A stretch of DNA of 64,000 bases from Camillea tinctor (taxonomy: Eukaryota; Ascomycota; Sordariomycetes; Xylariales; Xylariaceae). Location: contig MU394099.1 in assembly GCA_022578605.1 (NCBI GenBank), positions 186,391 to 250,390 on the forward strand, written 5' to 3'. Below the pieces are notes generated by a model. It saw only the letters and a list, made by a program, of their open reading frames with translations. It ran no database searches and was not told the DNA's origin. Made by a program: the position numbers and the translations under genes. Each line of letters opens with the position of its first letter. The stretch's first letter is position 1. Below are positions 1 through 12,710 of this stretch, piece after piece.

Positions 1-988
1 TTTTGGTAGATTGAATTTCTAGGCGCGGCTGCTAATAAGAAGACGAATATTGGCTTCCAGGGCAAGGGAACTCAACATGTCATTTCTTACATATTATAAC
101 CTCAAGTTTCGTAGGTTTCTATACCGTGTAATAATCTTTTATATATAAAGCCTGGAATTTGAGCTTGGCAGGGGTCGAAAACGCCTTAAACATGAGATGT
201 AATCGCTAGAGCATCTATAACTTAGTAACTTACATGTTAGAGGTAAGGTTAGATACATGGAACTAATAAAGAGTTTCTATATACACATATCAACGACATA
301 TGTATTTGTAATTCTATACTCGCATAAAAACATCGTGATCGCTTAAATCCTTGCTTGGTCCCTCATAGCACATATTGTTCTCAGGATAGGGTGTTAGAAT
401 GGTGGGCCACCTCACTATATGCGATCCTGTGCTACTACCCTAGGTTAGGTATATATATATATATATATATATACTCTGTCTCATGTTAACACAGGAGAAC
501 AAGTGCGCTCCCTAAATGTGCGAGGCTATGAGGGGCAGTTGGTCTGTCTACGACCCATTCCCGTGTTAGAACTGTCGAAGTGAGTGGTCTGTGCGCTCCA
601 CACCTATACTGCACATAAGGCTTTACTACTGGTAGGTCGATAAGGCCTGCTACCTTCTCTTCTATGGAAACCTACCTGAAATCAACAAAAGCAATATATC
701 ATAAAGCACATGACGCTACTTGCCCCTTCCAGAACAAAATATCCTTTTATGGACATGTAACGATATTATCAGGAGTCGTGGTTTCTGTCACAGACAAAAG
801 CATATGCTAATTGCCTTTTGACAATTAGCACATATATTTGGCACTGCAACAGTTTCCGATTTTTATATTATGAACTGGGAATGAAGGATACCCCTTGCCC
901 TCAGCTGTATAGGCTGCGAGGGGCCGAAGACATGATTTAGCCTACGATTACAACCATTATACTATTTGTTTATGAGAGAAAAGACTTG
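1..988. other. AT-rich intergenic start with repeat debris
   Basis: No gene is supported here. The stretch holds a (TA)n run at about 449-472 and an LTR-like piece starting near 391 (TGTTAGAAT) that ends near TTAACA at 484-489. It also holds a right-end-like motif (GCTTGGTCCCTC) at about 353-364 and a hairpin copy at about 788-845. A motif at about 174-184 (TCGAAAACGCC) and the segment CACATNTTGTTCTC recur near 12.5 kb, so the block is probably part of a diverged dispersed repeat. Confidence 0.5.
788..848 (-). repeat. Hairpin repeat, reversed diverged copy
   Basis: Read on the minus strand this matches the left end of the elements at 989 and 11859. It has an AT-rich arm, then a stem containing GCTAATTG and CAATTAGC, then ATATGC and CTTTTGTC. 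Its outer TGTCACG motif is eroded (TTGGCAC on the plus strand). It lies about 140 bases from the left end of the next, oppositely oriented copy. Confidence 0.5.
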
Positions 989-1298
989 TGTCACGGACTA
1001 TATAAGAGCTAATTGTCAAACGACAATTGGCATATGTCTTTTGTCTCCACAACTTGCAATTACATATGTCACTGTTACCTATATACAGAAACACCTTTGT
1101 TCCTGGCTAACCCCTGACATACACATTGTGAGAGCCTAAGCTGGAGCTGACTTGGCTTTGTATTAGAGTTAGGAAACGACAAAGAAGGTTTCTGTATAGG
1201 TATAGGTAACAGTGATATTTGTAATCGTAGTCTAATTCCTCGTACAACAGCATACCTAGCAGTTATCTAGCTAATGATTTGCTTGGTCCCTCGTGACA
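989..1298 (+). mobile_element. 310-bp TGTCACG-ended short element (MITE-like)
   Basis: The element begins TGTCACGGAC and ends with GGTCCCTCGTGACA, so its termini are imperfect inverted repeats (TGTCACG-GAC against TGTCACGAGGGAC). About 27 bases in lies a stem-loop (GCTAATTGTC, AAAC loop, GACAATTGGC). No long reading frame is inside, so it is non-autonomous. A related element with the same two ends lies at 11859-12356 and single ends lie at 21157, 44716, 47188 and 63294. No clear target duplication is visible, so the transposon class is unresolved. Confidence 0.6.
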
Positions 1299-3179
1299 TG
1301 TTCGAAATCCCATCATAATAAAATCCACCACTATTTTCCACGTGTTTGTAAGACTCTTACAACTTTTCTGAGGGATTAGAATAAGACTACCACGGATCCA
1401 ATGATTTTGTTTGTCATATTTAGAACTGCTTAGAGAATAAATAATCAATGTAGTTTTAGTTGGGGCCTCCATCTCATTTGGAGTTGGCTGTTTTAGATTA
1501 ATAGCGTTGAGAGCCTTGCGCTTTCTTTTATTTCCTCTTCTTCCGTTTTTTGGGGGCACTGCCTTTTTACACCTACTAGGGCGTCTGGGGGGTGATTGAT
1601 GAGTCCCGATATCTGAGGTTTAAACATGAGTTACGGAGTCAGAGGGCTCTAAGCCTCACTGCCTTCCAGATGATGAAGTTAGAGTAGTACCTCTAGACAC
1701 CCGAGAGAACGCCATTGCAGGGTTTGTTCACCCCTTATGGATGGTGCCCGTAGGACAACATGGGCAGGCTGCAGAGAGCTAATTGCTATAGACACGCTGG
1801 ATTACCCCCATGCAACGCACCCAATATTTCATCACAAGGCAAACTATGTATTTGCCTGGGTAGTAATTCCTGCACTTTGTAAGTCCTAGATGGGCGCGAC
1901 AATCTACTAGTCACTTGAAAAATTAGGGATGTATAGGTATTCATACTGTATACTTGCCTCGGGAAAGATACTCATGTTTGTTGGGAGCGCCTTTTAAATT
2001 ATTTGCCTATCAACCTGCATAATTAGGATAGGAAGGTGGGGGCTTAGGTCTAGCTAAGAAAGGTAATTCAACTTCTGTCGTGATATTGATGTGTATGTCT
2101 GACTGGTTTGACTAAGCCCAATCTTTCAAATATTTCGAGCCCGGTTTTTCTCATAAACTTTTAGGTTATATGCCTTGACCTCTGGGGATATTTTTGATGC
2201 CGGACATTCTAGGGGTTGAAGTGATTAGTGCAGGTAGAGGCTGATATGGCATGAACTACTTTACTAGCACTTTATTCCATGAGCTAGAAAGAACATGTTA
2301 ACTAGAGGGTATATTTGATTCCATATCGAATAAATTTTGGTTCACCCTTCTTGGGCATTTATCATTATCGCGGAGAATTTATCAATTGTAACGGAGTAAA
2401 AATAATATATTTTTTACGGCGAACTCCAAGACTGGACTGCGGGTTTCTTTGCTATAAAGTCTCGTATGGTAGATATTCGGTAAAAAAAAGAGTTCAACTT
2501 TACCTTGTGAATCCAGAAGCCAAACCTTTCAAGTATATAGGGAAACTTCGACTTTATTAAACTAATACGAAGAGATCAGAAGTTTACCATATAACTATAG
2601 ATTATTGGTGGTGAATCATATGGTCAAATTACTAGGAAGATTCATTGAAATCTTCATCTTGTAATCGAGTGATAAGGTAATTAAATATGAGGTTATTCGT
2701 ATTCGGGGTAGGATGCGTCATAATTGATAAAATGTCATATTACTATAAATAACTGACATGCATAGCTTCAATGACCTCATGATATTATGAAATATCTTTC
2801 TTCCAAGACCTCCTATCCTCTATAAATATACACACCGTGTAAAACATTCTGCCATTCAGATTCCCACCATTTGGAGGTGTTTCATCTTTACGTTTTCGAC
2901 CGCTAGCACAAATATATGCGTAATATACTGTGGATAAACTAGACTGTAATGCTAGCTTCTTTTATCTCCGGATTGATAGGTTCGGGTTCGTTATCTTTGA
3001 TGGTCGTGGTTTTGTTAGGATTCTGTTGGCGTTTTTGACAATTTTTCAATAATGTTTCCTATCGTATAAGTATTAGTTGATGTCCCTCTTCAATATAAAA
3101 TACGTACAATATCGAATTCCTTGGCAGTCCTGATGTTGTAAATATCGTGTCGTATCTTTACAAATGATTAGACCTGTAT
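1299..3179. other. Intergenic, no gene seen
   Basis: The sequence is AT-rich with frequent stops in all frames. A frame at 2315-2560 (+) begins with TTG and has no recognisable composition or motif, so it was not called. No repeat or RNA gene was recognised. Confidence 0.4.
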
Positions 3180-3368
3180 TCAAGCAATAAAACAAATGTA
3201 AGGCTTATTAACCTCTACTTTAAAAAGGCCTTCTCCAATCATCTCCTTCAACTCTGCCACCAGATCTCGTGGATTAGCAAGTTTGGTATGAAGCTCTTTA
3301 AGGGGGAGATCTTTAAAAAGCTCATTCCTAAGGATCTGGGGCTTTCGATCTTTCGTTTGAGTAGACAT
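3180..3368 (-). CDS. Possible small hypothetical protein (62 aa)
   Basis: The frame starts at a true ATG (MSTQTKDRKPQILRNELF) and ends in TGA. It encodes a charged, helix-prone protein with a Lys/Leu/Glu-rich middle (KDLPLKELHTKLANP). This differs from the low-complexity translations around it, which is the only reason to list it. It has no recognised domain, signal peptide or membrane segment. It may be a first exon or a relic of a longer gene, since a GT-containing donor-like site lies near its 3' end. Confidence 0.25.
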   Translation of the reverse strand: MSTQTKDRKPQILRNELFKDLPLKELHTKLANPRDLVAELKEMIGEGLFKVEVNKPYICFIA

Positions 3369-4183
3369 GAGAATATCGTGGGGAAGTGAAACGTATAGAG
3401 ACTAGATATGGTGAGTAGGTGTGTGCTTCTCTTTTCTTTCTGTAGCAATGTAATTGGGCCTACAGTAACAGGGTTCTTTCATAATGGAATATGTGTGAAA
3501 TATATATTCTCCCAGATTTCAATTCCTGAAAAAGTATGGTGTCATGCTAAGAGAGCTTGAGGGGTGGAAATTTTTGGAAATTAACCTGATAGGAGTTACT
3601 GAAGGTGGGGGTTTTTCCACTTATATAGCAAATACGCCTCATTCTGTACTAGCCTATACCTAATGGCAAGTCCTACAATTGTACAATGTTCCTTATGAGA
3701 TGACTGTGAGAAAAGTGACATGGTAGCAAGTCTTTCATCAAAATGGTAAACGCCTAGCTTAAGGTTAATTCAATGGAATTCTTAGTGAGGCTATATAAAA
3801 GTCCTAATATGATGTGTAGGACCAGAATGTAGCCTGTAAAAAAGCCGACATAACTGAACCACTATTGGGGGTTTGCTGAAAGCGGTAGGCCACACCGGGC
3901 TATGTTGAAGTTAGCTCAGAAGAAAAAAAATTAAAACCGAGGATCATGGACATAGCGGAAAAGTGATATACACCGAAAAGGAAATTTACATTTCTGGGTT
4001 TATTCTGTTTCTTTGCCTGTTTGATATGGTATAATGTAAGAGGCCTCAATCAAAATGCCTCCTACGCTCTATAGAATGGGCATTTGCCTGGGAGGTGCTC
4101 CATAATATTATAAATTATGGGAGATTGGGGATGGCTTAGATGTTTCTTCTGGAACATTGGCCGATCACTTGAAGCTGTACGGC
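3369..4183. other. Upstream region of kinase gene 1
   Basis: No gene is seen. The kinase frame is open from 4106 but has no ATG before 4184. Transcription start and promoter cannot be placed by eye. Confidence 0.35.
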
Positions 4184-6951
4184 ATGAACGGACACAGTTA
4201 TGGAATAACATATAAGTATAGTCATATCGACCTGTTACATACATGCTTAGAAGCCAACGAATCTTCCAATCGCGACAAAATGACAGATAAACTAGCAAAT
4301 GAAGATGGCAGACGGACTGTCCAGGTAAGCATTTATCAAACACATCCCTGTAAAACCTACGATCGTGAATACTAAATTCATATCATAATAACACACTATA
4401 ACAGGAATTTGGTAAAATAAGCCGACAGAAATATGTCCAAGATCTTCGCCCTCCGTCGCCTATTGGCTCGATCAGAGAAACACTGACGAATAACGCTGTT
4501 GATGGGACAAACACTTCCTCACAACTGGTCTCCCCCAAAAGCTCATTGATGCCACTTCCTAGAGGTGATGATTCTGGCCCTGACCTAGCTAGGAGGCTAC
4601 GACGGGCCCTCGTAGGGCCTGAGGGAAGCGTCAAATTTCTTCCACTGGACGAGCTCCATAAGATAGTGAGCTTCCCAATGGTTCAGCGCGAGCTACAGAA
4701 ACTACAATTGGGTGAATATGCTCAAATGATTGTGCCACAATCACCAGAGGAAGCCGGGAGCAAGTCAAGACAGAAGATACTTGCGATTCTTGCCTTGTTA
4801 GACCAGAGCATGTTGAGATTCATCAAAAGTTTCATCGAAGAGGACATTCATGACGGTGACTTACCATTTGAATTTCAAGTAGGGGAGCATGAATGCATGC
4901 AGCGAAAGAGAAATGGCGAGCTTGAGGATATCAAGTTTTGCAAAGATCACACGGAGTGGAAAAGTCACTTATCTGATTCATTTTGCCGTTATCAGTGGCG
5001 ACTCCTTGTTCCTTATTTAGAATTGAGCACGAGTCCTGAGTCTGCTGTTCGCGACTACAGCCTGAGATCTGAGGAAATCTTGCCTATCATTGGATCAGAT
5101 GGAAGCCGTTTTGGCCATGGCAGCGGTGGGCATGGTACGGTGTGGAAAGTAGAGTTCCATAAGGCACATATCTCATCGGTAAGTATGATATACAATCGTG
5201 TATAAGGAGCGTCGCTAGAGCACAGATTAACATTAGGCCTAGAAATCCAGGGAGTCCTTTGCAGTCAAAGAGCTGCACCGCAGGGGTCAAACGAATTTAG
5301 AAAAGGAGGCTGGACCATTGAGACGACTGGGTCGTCATGACCATCCCCATCTCGTCCGACTGTTACTGACATATTCCCACCAGAGTAATTTCTACCTACT
5401 CTTTCCATGGGCTAACGGTGGTAATTTATTGGACCTCTGGATGCGCTATCAATCAACACCGGTTATAAAGGGGAATCGTGTCATCGTTGGACGTTGGATG
5501 GCTAAGCAAATCCTTGGGATCTGCGAAGGCTTAAACAAAATCCATAATTGCAAGTATGATGGTCCAGTCCAACTACTGCAGGGTTATGGGGATAAGAATA
5601 AAATCTTCGGACGGCATGGAGATATCAAACCAGCAAATATTTTGTGCTTTGAGCAAGACATGAAGGCCAACGGCGAAAATATCCTCGGCGTGCTGAAATT
5701 GTCAGACTTCGGGTTGACGATTTTCCATGGAGACCAATCTAGATCAGTCGATAACCCTAGGAATACCGGCTGTACTTATACATACCGTGCTCCGGAATAC
5801 GATATCAACAATAGACTTTCTCAGAGCTATGATGTATGGACATTGGGATGTGTCCTTCTTGAATTTGTCACATGGTATATCCTAGGCTATGAAGGTATAG
5901 AGGATTTTATCCAAATCCGCATGAATGAAGAATGTAACGTCGGTTATGTTCTAGATGAGGAATTTCCAAGAAACGGTTTTTTTGTGGCGGACCCCCCAGG
6001 TCCTGGGAGGGTAAAGTATGTGTGGAAGAAAAAGTCTGTATTCGAGGTCAGCCAATGGAGTACACCGAGCCCATTTATTTCATTACACTACTGAAACTTG
6101 ATTTCTTAGCATTTCAACTACTTGCGGCAGCATGATCGTTGCACTGACTTAGCATATGATCTCTTGGATCTAATTCAAAACGGACTACTCAGGGTAGACT
6201 ATCGTAAGAGATCTTCTATCAACGACATATTGAAGAGACTGGGAGATATCAATGCGAAGTGTGTAAACGACGATTATTGCTCTAAAATGAGCATACGAGC
6301 GCTTGTGCGGATCAAAACAGACTTGTCAGAGCTTGGCGCCGATCAGATCGAGCAAATTGAAAAATCGAAACACGTTCATGCCAAGCCTCCCTTAAAAAGA
6401 CATAAGTCAACTTTGTGCCAAGGTAAATACTCTAGCCAAAACCCAATGAGTGAAAAGGTATATCTAATTGACTTATAGTTCAGTCCATCCCAGAAGAAAG
6501 TGTTGAGATGACACCTGATGAAATTCCTCGACGATCTCAAATGCCCACAAGACAGATGTCATTAACAATTACGACTGATTCTCATAATGACACACGACAT
6601 ACAGCAACCAGAGAAGAACCCCAGCCATCTGCTGACAAAAACGGCTTAGAAGAGTTCATTCACCGAGAACTAAGTACGGACAACGGCAGGAAAAGGGTTA
6701 TGACTGACCCTTTGCCCCAGAATGACCGTGGAACAGCTACTGAAGTTCCTGGAACGGGTTGGAGAAATGTACATAGGGGTAACACCAGCGAAATAGAAAC
6801 TCGGGATTGGACCAACATGAACAGGGGTGAAAGGAATCATAATTTGGCGGGTGAAGAAGCGAAACAACTGGTAGGTCACTTGCCTAGGTGGTCTAAAATT
6901 GGCACATTTCTTTGGTGGTTGTGCTCAAAACTTGTTTCAAAACTTTTCTAA
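4184..6951 (+). CDS. Protein kinase-like protein, paralog 1 (5 exons)
   Basis: Exons fit at 4184-4324, 4405-5178, 5243-6046, 6110-6422 and 6479-6951, with all phases consistent, giving about 834 aa. The first 280 residues are an uncharacterised mostly helical region. A kinase domain follows: glycine loop GHGSGGHGTVW (about 286-296), Lys in FAVKEL (314), catalytic HGDIKPANIL (430-439), DFG in LSDFGLT (460), YRAPEYD (about 488) and DVWTLGCVLLEF. Lys, catalytic Asp and DFG Asp are present, so it is probably active, as a non-RD kinase (HGD). The C-terminal 160 residues are polar and end in a Trp/Leu-rich tail. The donor of intron 3 is GTCAGC, weak but phase-correct. It is the most divergent of three same-strand paralogs. 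The start is uncertain: no earlier in-frame ATG exists, and an upstream exon is possible. Substrate unknown. Confidence 0.8.
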
Positions 6952-9102
6952 CCTACCTAAGTACCTAGATAGGTAGAATGTATATAGTGTTCTATTTCTC
7001 TCTCTCCAGTATTTGTCTTTCTGTCCTTGTTTTTGATAAGCTTTGGCGAGTCGGAGAAATTGGTAGCACAACATGGTCATTATAGTGTACTGATTCTAAA
7101 ATTTTATACGTTGGAGTTGGATATTCGTACGGCAAGAGTGTAAAGAGGGGTATGCACAAGTGGCTGTACAGGTTCTATGTATTCGGAGATATAGTGTTCT
7201 ATATAGAAGAAGAGTTTTGACCCTTTAGTTGCCTAGCTATAGTGAAAACACATATGGTGACCTCTAGGGAAACACAACATTTGAATGAGATCCAGATGGT
7301 AGCAGTGAAGATTGATATAGTATGATAGAGCCTAGATATTTGCTGCCATTGAAACAGCGTAATAACAATTCCTGCCCTCGCCACGCCTACTCTATCTGTA
7401 TTAGTCGCTATTTGCATATTCAACGCTAAGCGCAATGGTAAGCTGCACAAACTACGTTGGTAGTGCATATTCATGTCTCAGTAAGGCTATAGGTAGGTAT
7501 ACATTTCTCTACTTAACTAGGGACTGAAGAGCTACATGCTCATTGACTTCATTTATGCCTGCGTTAAATCAATATTATATTAAGTGCGCTAACATACCGA
7601 AAATTCGATGTACTCATACTATTAACCGGTGTGTATGAGGTAATTAATCATCAAAGATGAGGCAGAAATGACTTCGTATATAAGCTGACAAGAAAACATA
7701 ATGACATCATGATCAGAAGTGGTTCGGGATATGAAAATTTCGGGATGTAAAGGGCTAGCCACCATTGTTTCAAGCATTAAAGCTATTATATATTGATTGA
7801 AGGAGAAGTTCACCATGGTACTTGGGGATTTTCGGTAGGCTGTACATGTCTGATATTTCACCCGTCTAGCCACCCTCCTTAAAACCCCCTGTAGGGGGTT
7901 ACATGTCCTGCTCTTCAGTAAGCCGGGCTAATTTTGTGGCTTTTGGCGGTGAATTGTAAGCTGTGCAATACATGTTGAGACTCGAAAGAAGGAGGGGAAG
8001 TCGGTTATCAAAGTGCCTTTTTCTTTATTCGTATTACCTTTGCCTGTGATTTGTGAAGCATAAGTATGATGCCTTGTAATAGGCAGCAAAGGCAGGCAGC
8101 TTACGGTATAATTCTACAAACAATGAACTGCCTTGATGAGTTCAAGTATCATCTACCGGCACATTTCTTTTTCATATCTAGAGAAGGCAAACATTATGTA
8201 TGTAAGACATGAAGAGTACTGTAGTGCTATCTAGAGGATTAATCTATCTACCTGGGTACTATGTACGACTTTACTTTGACGTATATATTCAGCTTGAGAA
8301 CAGAATATCGGAACGAAACGAAGAATACGCCAAGAAGTGATTCATGGATAGGTATGAAGCACATGTACAGTATGGTTTGTCCACAGCGCAGGACATTCTA
8401 GTGCCACTAGAACGGCTGTTTCGTGTTTATTATGTTGTTATCGCAATCACAGTCAGAAGAGCCTCATTCTCATTGCATACGCACATGTGATATCCTTTCA
8501 ACACTTCTGCATTAATAGAAGGTCCTCCCGAATACCATGATAAATATGTAGTATAATGCGAAAATGCAACATTAGAACGAGATAAAAGTGTAAAAATAAT
8601 AATTGATGGAGGGAAACCTGGTTCATGAATATTCTCGTCGAGTCTAATCCAAGTCTTCCTTCACGATAGGGTGGCGTACATGTGTACACCTTCTGGCGAT
8701 ATGACCGCTCATGCAACAAAACCATTCAAGCCTCAAATATCTGCATTTTTACAACATAATTGTTGCCTACTTGTGCGACTTCAATATACTTTCACCGGAA
8801 ACTCAACGCATGTACTTGTCGTTGGAGAGGAAAGGACACCCAATTACTACCCAATGCGTAACCCCTGTAATTAGATGGTAGGCATGTGTCCTATCCTTTG
8901 CCTTTCAGCCTCAACCAGGGCGTAGCTGGCTGGTTAGTAGTGGCCGTAGATGTTATTTAAATATAGAAAGATTCCCCTCTTGATGGAGAGATTCTACATA
9001 CATATTCCGGGGTTAGCATCAGTATTGAGTAGCTTGCAAAGCTCTTCGCTGCCATTTATTATTCTCTAACTTCACGTGGAACAATTAAAGGTTGCTCTAT
9101 CC
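6952..9102. other. Intergenic between kinase genes 1 and 2
   Basis: No convincing gene. Frames of 67-91 codons (7199-7474, 7622-7873 and 8498-8725 on minus, 8671-8874 on plus) lack recognisable features and look like chance openings in AT-rich DNA. No repeats were recognised. Confidence 0.35.
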
Positions 9103-11039
9103 ATGAGTTCTCTTGTTCGACATTTTACGCCATTGTCATGGTACAACTCCTATATTAAACCTGCATTTCAATGTCTACTGGAATGCATCTTCAGAATGGA
9201 CCAACAATCTCCGGAGTCAATGGAGCAAATACTCTCTCACCATCTGCGCAGCAATATTGATGATCAACCTTACCTCCCTGCTGTAGAAATCCGAAAACTT
9301 CTGGATAAGAGGACAATCACCAGGGATCTACGAAAAATACGAACCAGAACTATTGATACTATACTCAAAGATCATGTTATTGTCCTCGCTGTACTCACAA
9401 TGGTGTCAAGGCAAACAGAAATCGTTGAATTCATGAGACATATACGTGACTCTGCTTTGCCATTGGAGGGCAACCTGAAGGAAAACAGGATCTCGACATT
9501 CTCCTTGAATAATGGAGCTGGGCGAACTGAGCTTAGATGCTTCGACAACTGGGCAACATTCGTGAAAGAGGGTTTCATGACATGGCAATGGGCTTTCAAC
9601 GTTCCCCATCTCAGTCTCAAAGATGGCAAAGCTCGTGATTATAAATTTGATAACCGTCATGTTCTACCATGGTGTGACGCAGGGATAAACGAGCCCGAGG
9701 AGACTCCGGAATCATCCTCAGATTCATCCCGACAAGCCAATGAAGGCGCTTTTGGGGAGGTGACACCTATTGGCATTGACCCGCAATGTGATGGCTTTGG
9801 TGAGACCTTCAAGGAGGTAAGGTTCCGTCTGAAGGGTATAGATTGGATGAGAGACTAACTCCAGGCAAATACAAATAGCTTGGGCTTACTAAAAGGATAT
9901 ACGCATTGAAAGTCCTGAAGTCACGTCCATTCACCGAGGCAGCCTATGAGCGTGAGGCTTCCCAACTTAAACGTTTTAACGGGAAGATCAACCCTCATCT
10001 TGTAACTCTCTTGGCATCGTACACATTCAAAGGGTATGCTCACTTCCTTTTCCCTTGGGCAGATTCGAATCTAAGCACCTTCTGGAAAACATCCCAGCCG
10101 GAGAGGAATCCTAGCTTTGTCCGCTGGCTCGCTGATCAATTCCTTGGTATAACTCGCGCCGTCTTAACGATCCATGAGCCAGATCACTTGAAGGAAGACT
10201 CACCGTTGTACGGCCGTCATGGAGATATCAAGCCAGATAACATTCTCTGCTATACAGTCAAAGGCTGTGATTACAAGAGACTCGTAGTGGCCGATTTCGG
10301 GTTGTCGTCCATTCATCATGAAGCTACTAGGACATACGTCCCTGACACAAGGAAACCAGTAACACCAGGTTATCGGCCCCCGGAGAGTGATACAATCGTC
10401 AGCAACTGCCAGATATCTAGAAACTATGATATCTGGACGCTTGGATGCCTCTTTATGGAGATTTTAGTATGGTATCTTGGTAACAATGAGATGTTGCTAA
10501 AGTTTCAACATGACAGGATATCCCAATACATAGTCGGAAATCTTAACATCTTCTATGCTATCTACGCTAAGAAAGATCATACAGACGGTTACCCTGCAGA
10601 TCCTAACGTCGTAATCCAGGTGAAACCACAAGTGGTAAAAGTAGGTGATCCACGTATTGAGACACTATGTTTGTGCTAATTTAGTTTCTAGTACTACGAG
10701 AAAATATATGAGCATAAAGATTGCTCTAGATTCATTCGTGATGTTTGCAAAGCAATTGAGGATCATATGCTTCTCGTGGTAGCCCCAAGGGAAAAGGGAG
10801 GGGAAAAAAGGGACGAGGAAGAAGAAAAGAGGATTATGGCAGTTGACTTGGTAAAGAGATTCGAACTTATCAAAGAGAGATGTGAAAAAGACTCGTATTG
10901 TTTGGATCGACTTGAGGGGGTCGTGAAGCCCTCATTCAAACCTGGGGTAGAGTTCACCCTGACTGAGGAGGCATGCGACGTAATCACGAGGTATAAGACC
11001 AAGCTGCCGGTATACCAGCCCCCGCAAGAATCAGTTTAA
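9103..11039 (+). CDS. Protein kinase-like protein, paralog 2 (3 exons)
   Basis: Exons 9103-9816, 9879-10640 and 10692-11039 join in phase to give about 607 aa. ATG 9103 is the first true ATG in the open frame. Residues 1-210 form a helical N-terminal domain shared with the pseudogene at 21.8 kb (motifs KDHVIVLAVL and WQWAFNVP). The kinase follows: GAFGEV loop (about 215), Lys in YALKVL (249), HGDIKPDNIL (from 352), DFG Asp in VADFGLSS (377), YRPPESD and DIWTLGCLFMEIL. It is a complete kinase fold with an HGD rather than HRD catalytic loop. The C-terminal exon carries an acidic/basic insert and ends with LPVYQPP, also seen in the third copy. The first intron sits just before the catalytic-Lys strand, as in the other two copies, supporting descent from one duplicated gene. 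Function and substrate are unknown. Confidence 0.85.
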
Positions 11040-11858
11040 GGATTGGTATTTTGGAAGATCGAAAGCACTCTTTTGTTGTGTATAGGGTATGGGGTATGGT
11101 AGTATGGGACTAAATGGGTTCTTAGGTGACCCCATATAGGTTGCTGCATTTTTCTTCGATCTCTCATCTCCTATTTCAAATGGCTTTTTTACAATGATTC
11201 TTTTGAAGCAGATTTTATAGTTTCACGATTTCCTTAACTAAGAAGTTGTTATCAACAAATTTTCACTATTTTGTGATCTGTGCCCGAGCTTTTAGCTGTA
11301 CCTCGTTGAAATGAGAGCATAGGATATTCAAAGCAGCTTGTATTTGGCAGTGGCGAAAGAGTTAATGGAGACTTTAATCCTAGATAATTAGGGACGGTTG
11401 TGGGTAGATCAGCATATATTGTTCAGAATCCGTCATCCGTGATCAACAGCTAGTGTAATGTCATTTATATAACTAATACTACCTAAGCCACGTATGTGAC
11501 TTCAGCCAAGTTCAAGTGGCTGCGCTACACCCCACCAACTTCTGCTAAACATAATGTTTACATGCAGCTGCTATATATATAATGTCCACGAGAGATTTAT
11601 GGTGGCCAGTGCACGCTCTCGGGATCTGTGGGGCAAGGATCTTATATAAAGAGCTTCTTCCACCCATCCCTTTCTAAGAACTTAAGATAGTGCGCTATTT
11701 AATATATTTTCTCTTACACTATATTTTTGCTTGTTATCATGGTAGTTTTGGTAATAAGTTATAGGAAAATTGTACAATTTGCCGCAGCACTACAAATTTA
11801 CTAAACAAAGTATGCTTGAGATGCTTTTAAATGCAAGGAAATATATTGCTAGGGGTTA
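11040..11858. other. Intergenic, no gene seen
   Basis: AT-rich sequence downstream of kinase gene 2, with no open frame or repeat that could be supported. Confidence 0.35.
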
Positions 11859-12356
11859 TGTCACGGACGATATAAGAGCTAATTGTCAAACGACAATTGG
11901 CATATGTCTTTTGTCTCTACAGGTTAGGATGGAATAAAGAGAGGTATTTTATATAGATATATCATGAAACATATAAATGAACCAATAGTGCATATGCTAT
12001 TCGCGTCCGGTTTTTCTCGACAAGTGTTATAGGTTACGCACATGTATATATAAGGGTAACCACTGTTAGCGAAGCTAACAGTCCCTCCAATCCCGATACA
12101 TCCACACTACAACACTATCATCAGGATGACACAAGCCCTTCTATTAGATAGCTATTCCTTTCGCCATAATGACACACTGCACACTAGCTTTCATCATAGG
12201 ATTGAGAATAGACTCCTTGCTATTCTGCTTATGCTCAGGGCCCAGTGCGTGCGATGAGATCCTGGAGATCTCATAAGTAATATACGATGCCGTAGCTTAG
12301 GTTACTCGCCCAGCAACGTATTGATTGCCTAGGCACTTGCTTGGTCCCTCGTGACA
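11859..12356 (+). mobile_element. 498-bp TGTCACG-ended short element
   Basis: The left end TGTCACGGAC and the following hairpin (GCTAATTGTC/GACAATTGGC, then CATATGTCTTTTGTC) are nearly identical to the element at 989. The right end, GCTTGGTCCCTCGTGACA, is the same. The interior is longer and diverged but shares a GGTTAGGA...AAAGAGAG segment with the fragment near 21.04 kb. No transposase frame is inside and no clear target duplication flanks it. Confidence 0.6.
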
Positions 12357-12399
12357 CCGGTCTTTAAGGTAAGTAAACATAAGATATTCTTTTCTAGGT

Positions 12400-12710
12400 C
12401 CTAAAATGTTAAGGTCTAGAGGCTTTTATACAAGGTAATCATCATTTATACGAAAAGGCAGCAAATTAAAGATGCAGAAATTTCGAAAACGCCTGAAATA
12501 CGAATCATTAGAGCGCAATCGATAGAGTGTTTGCAACTAAAACACCCATACACATTGTTCTCGAGATGATGGTCTTGGAATAGTGGGTTATTCCACTATA
12601 TCTCCTATACTGCTATCCTATACATATGTCTTCGGGCTTCGCCCTCATCTAGACTCTACTTTGAACACAAATATTCAACCGCATTCTCTCACATTCGCCC
12701 CAAGCCAACA
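12400..12710 (+). repeat. LTR-like repeat remnant
   Basis: A segment with TCGAAAACGCC (about 12484) and CACATTGTTCTC (about 12552) resembles 174-380 of the window. It is followed by an LTR-like piece from TCTTGGAATAG (12573) to AAGCCAACA (12710). The ends resemble the TGTTGGAAT...CCAACA pattern of the LTR at 39788, and the piece contains the palindrome-like GGGCTTCGCCC. Flanking 5-mers do not match convincingly, so the boundary is approximate. Confidence 0.4.
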
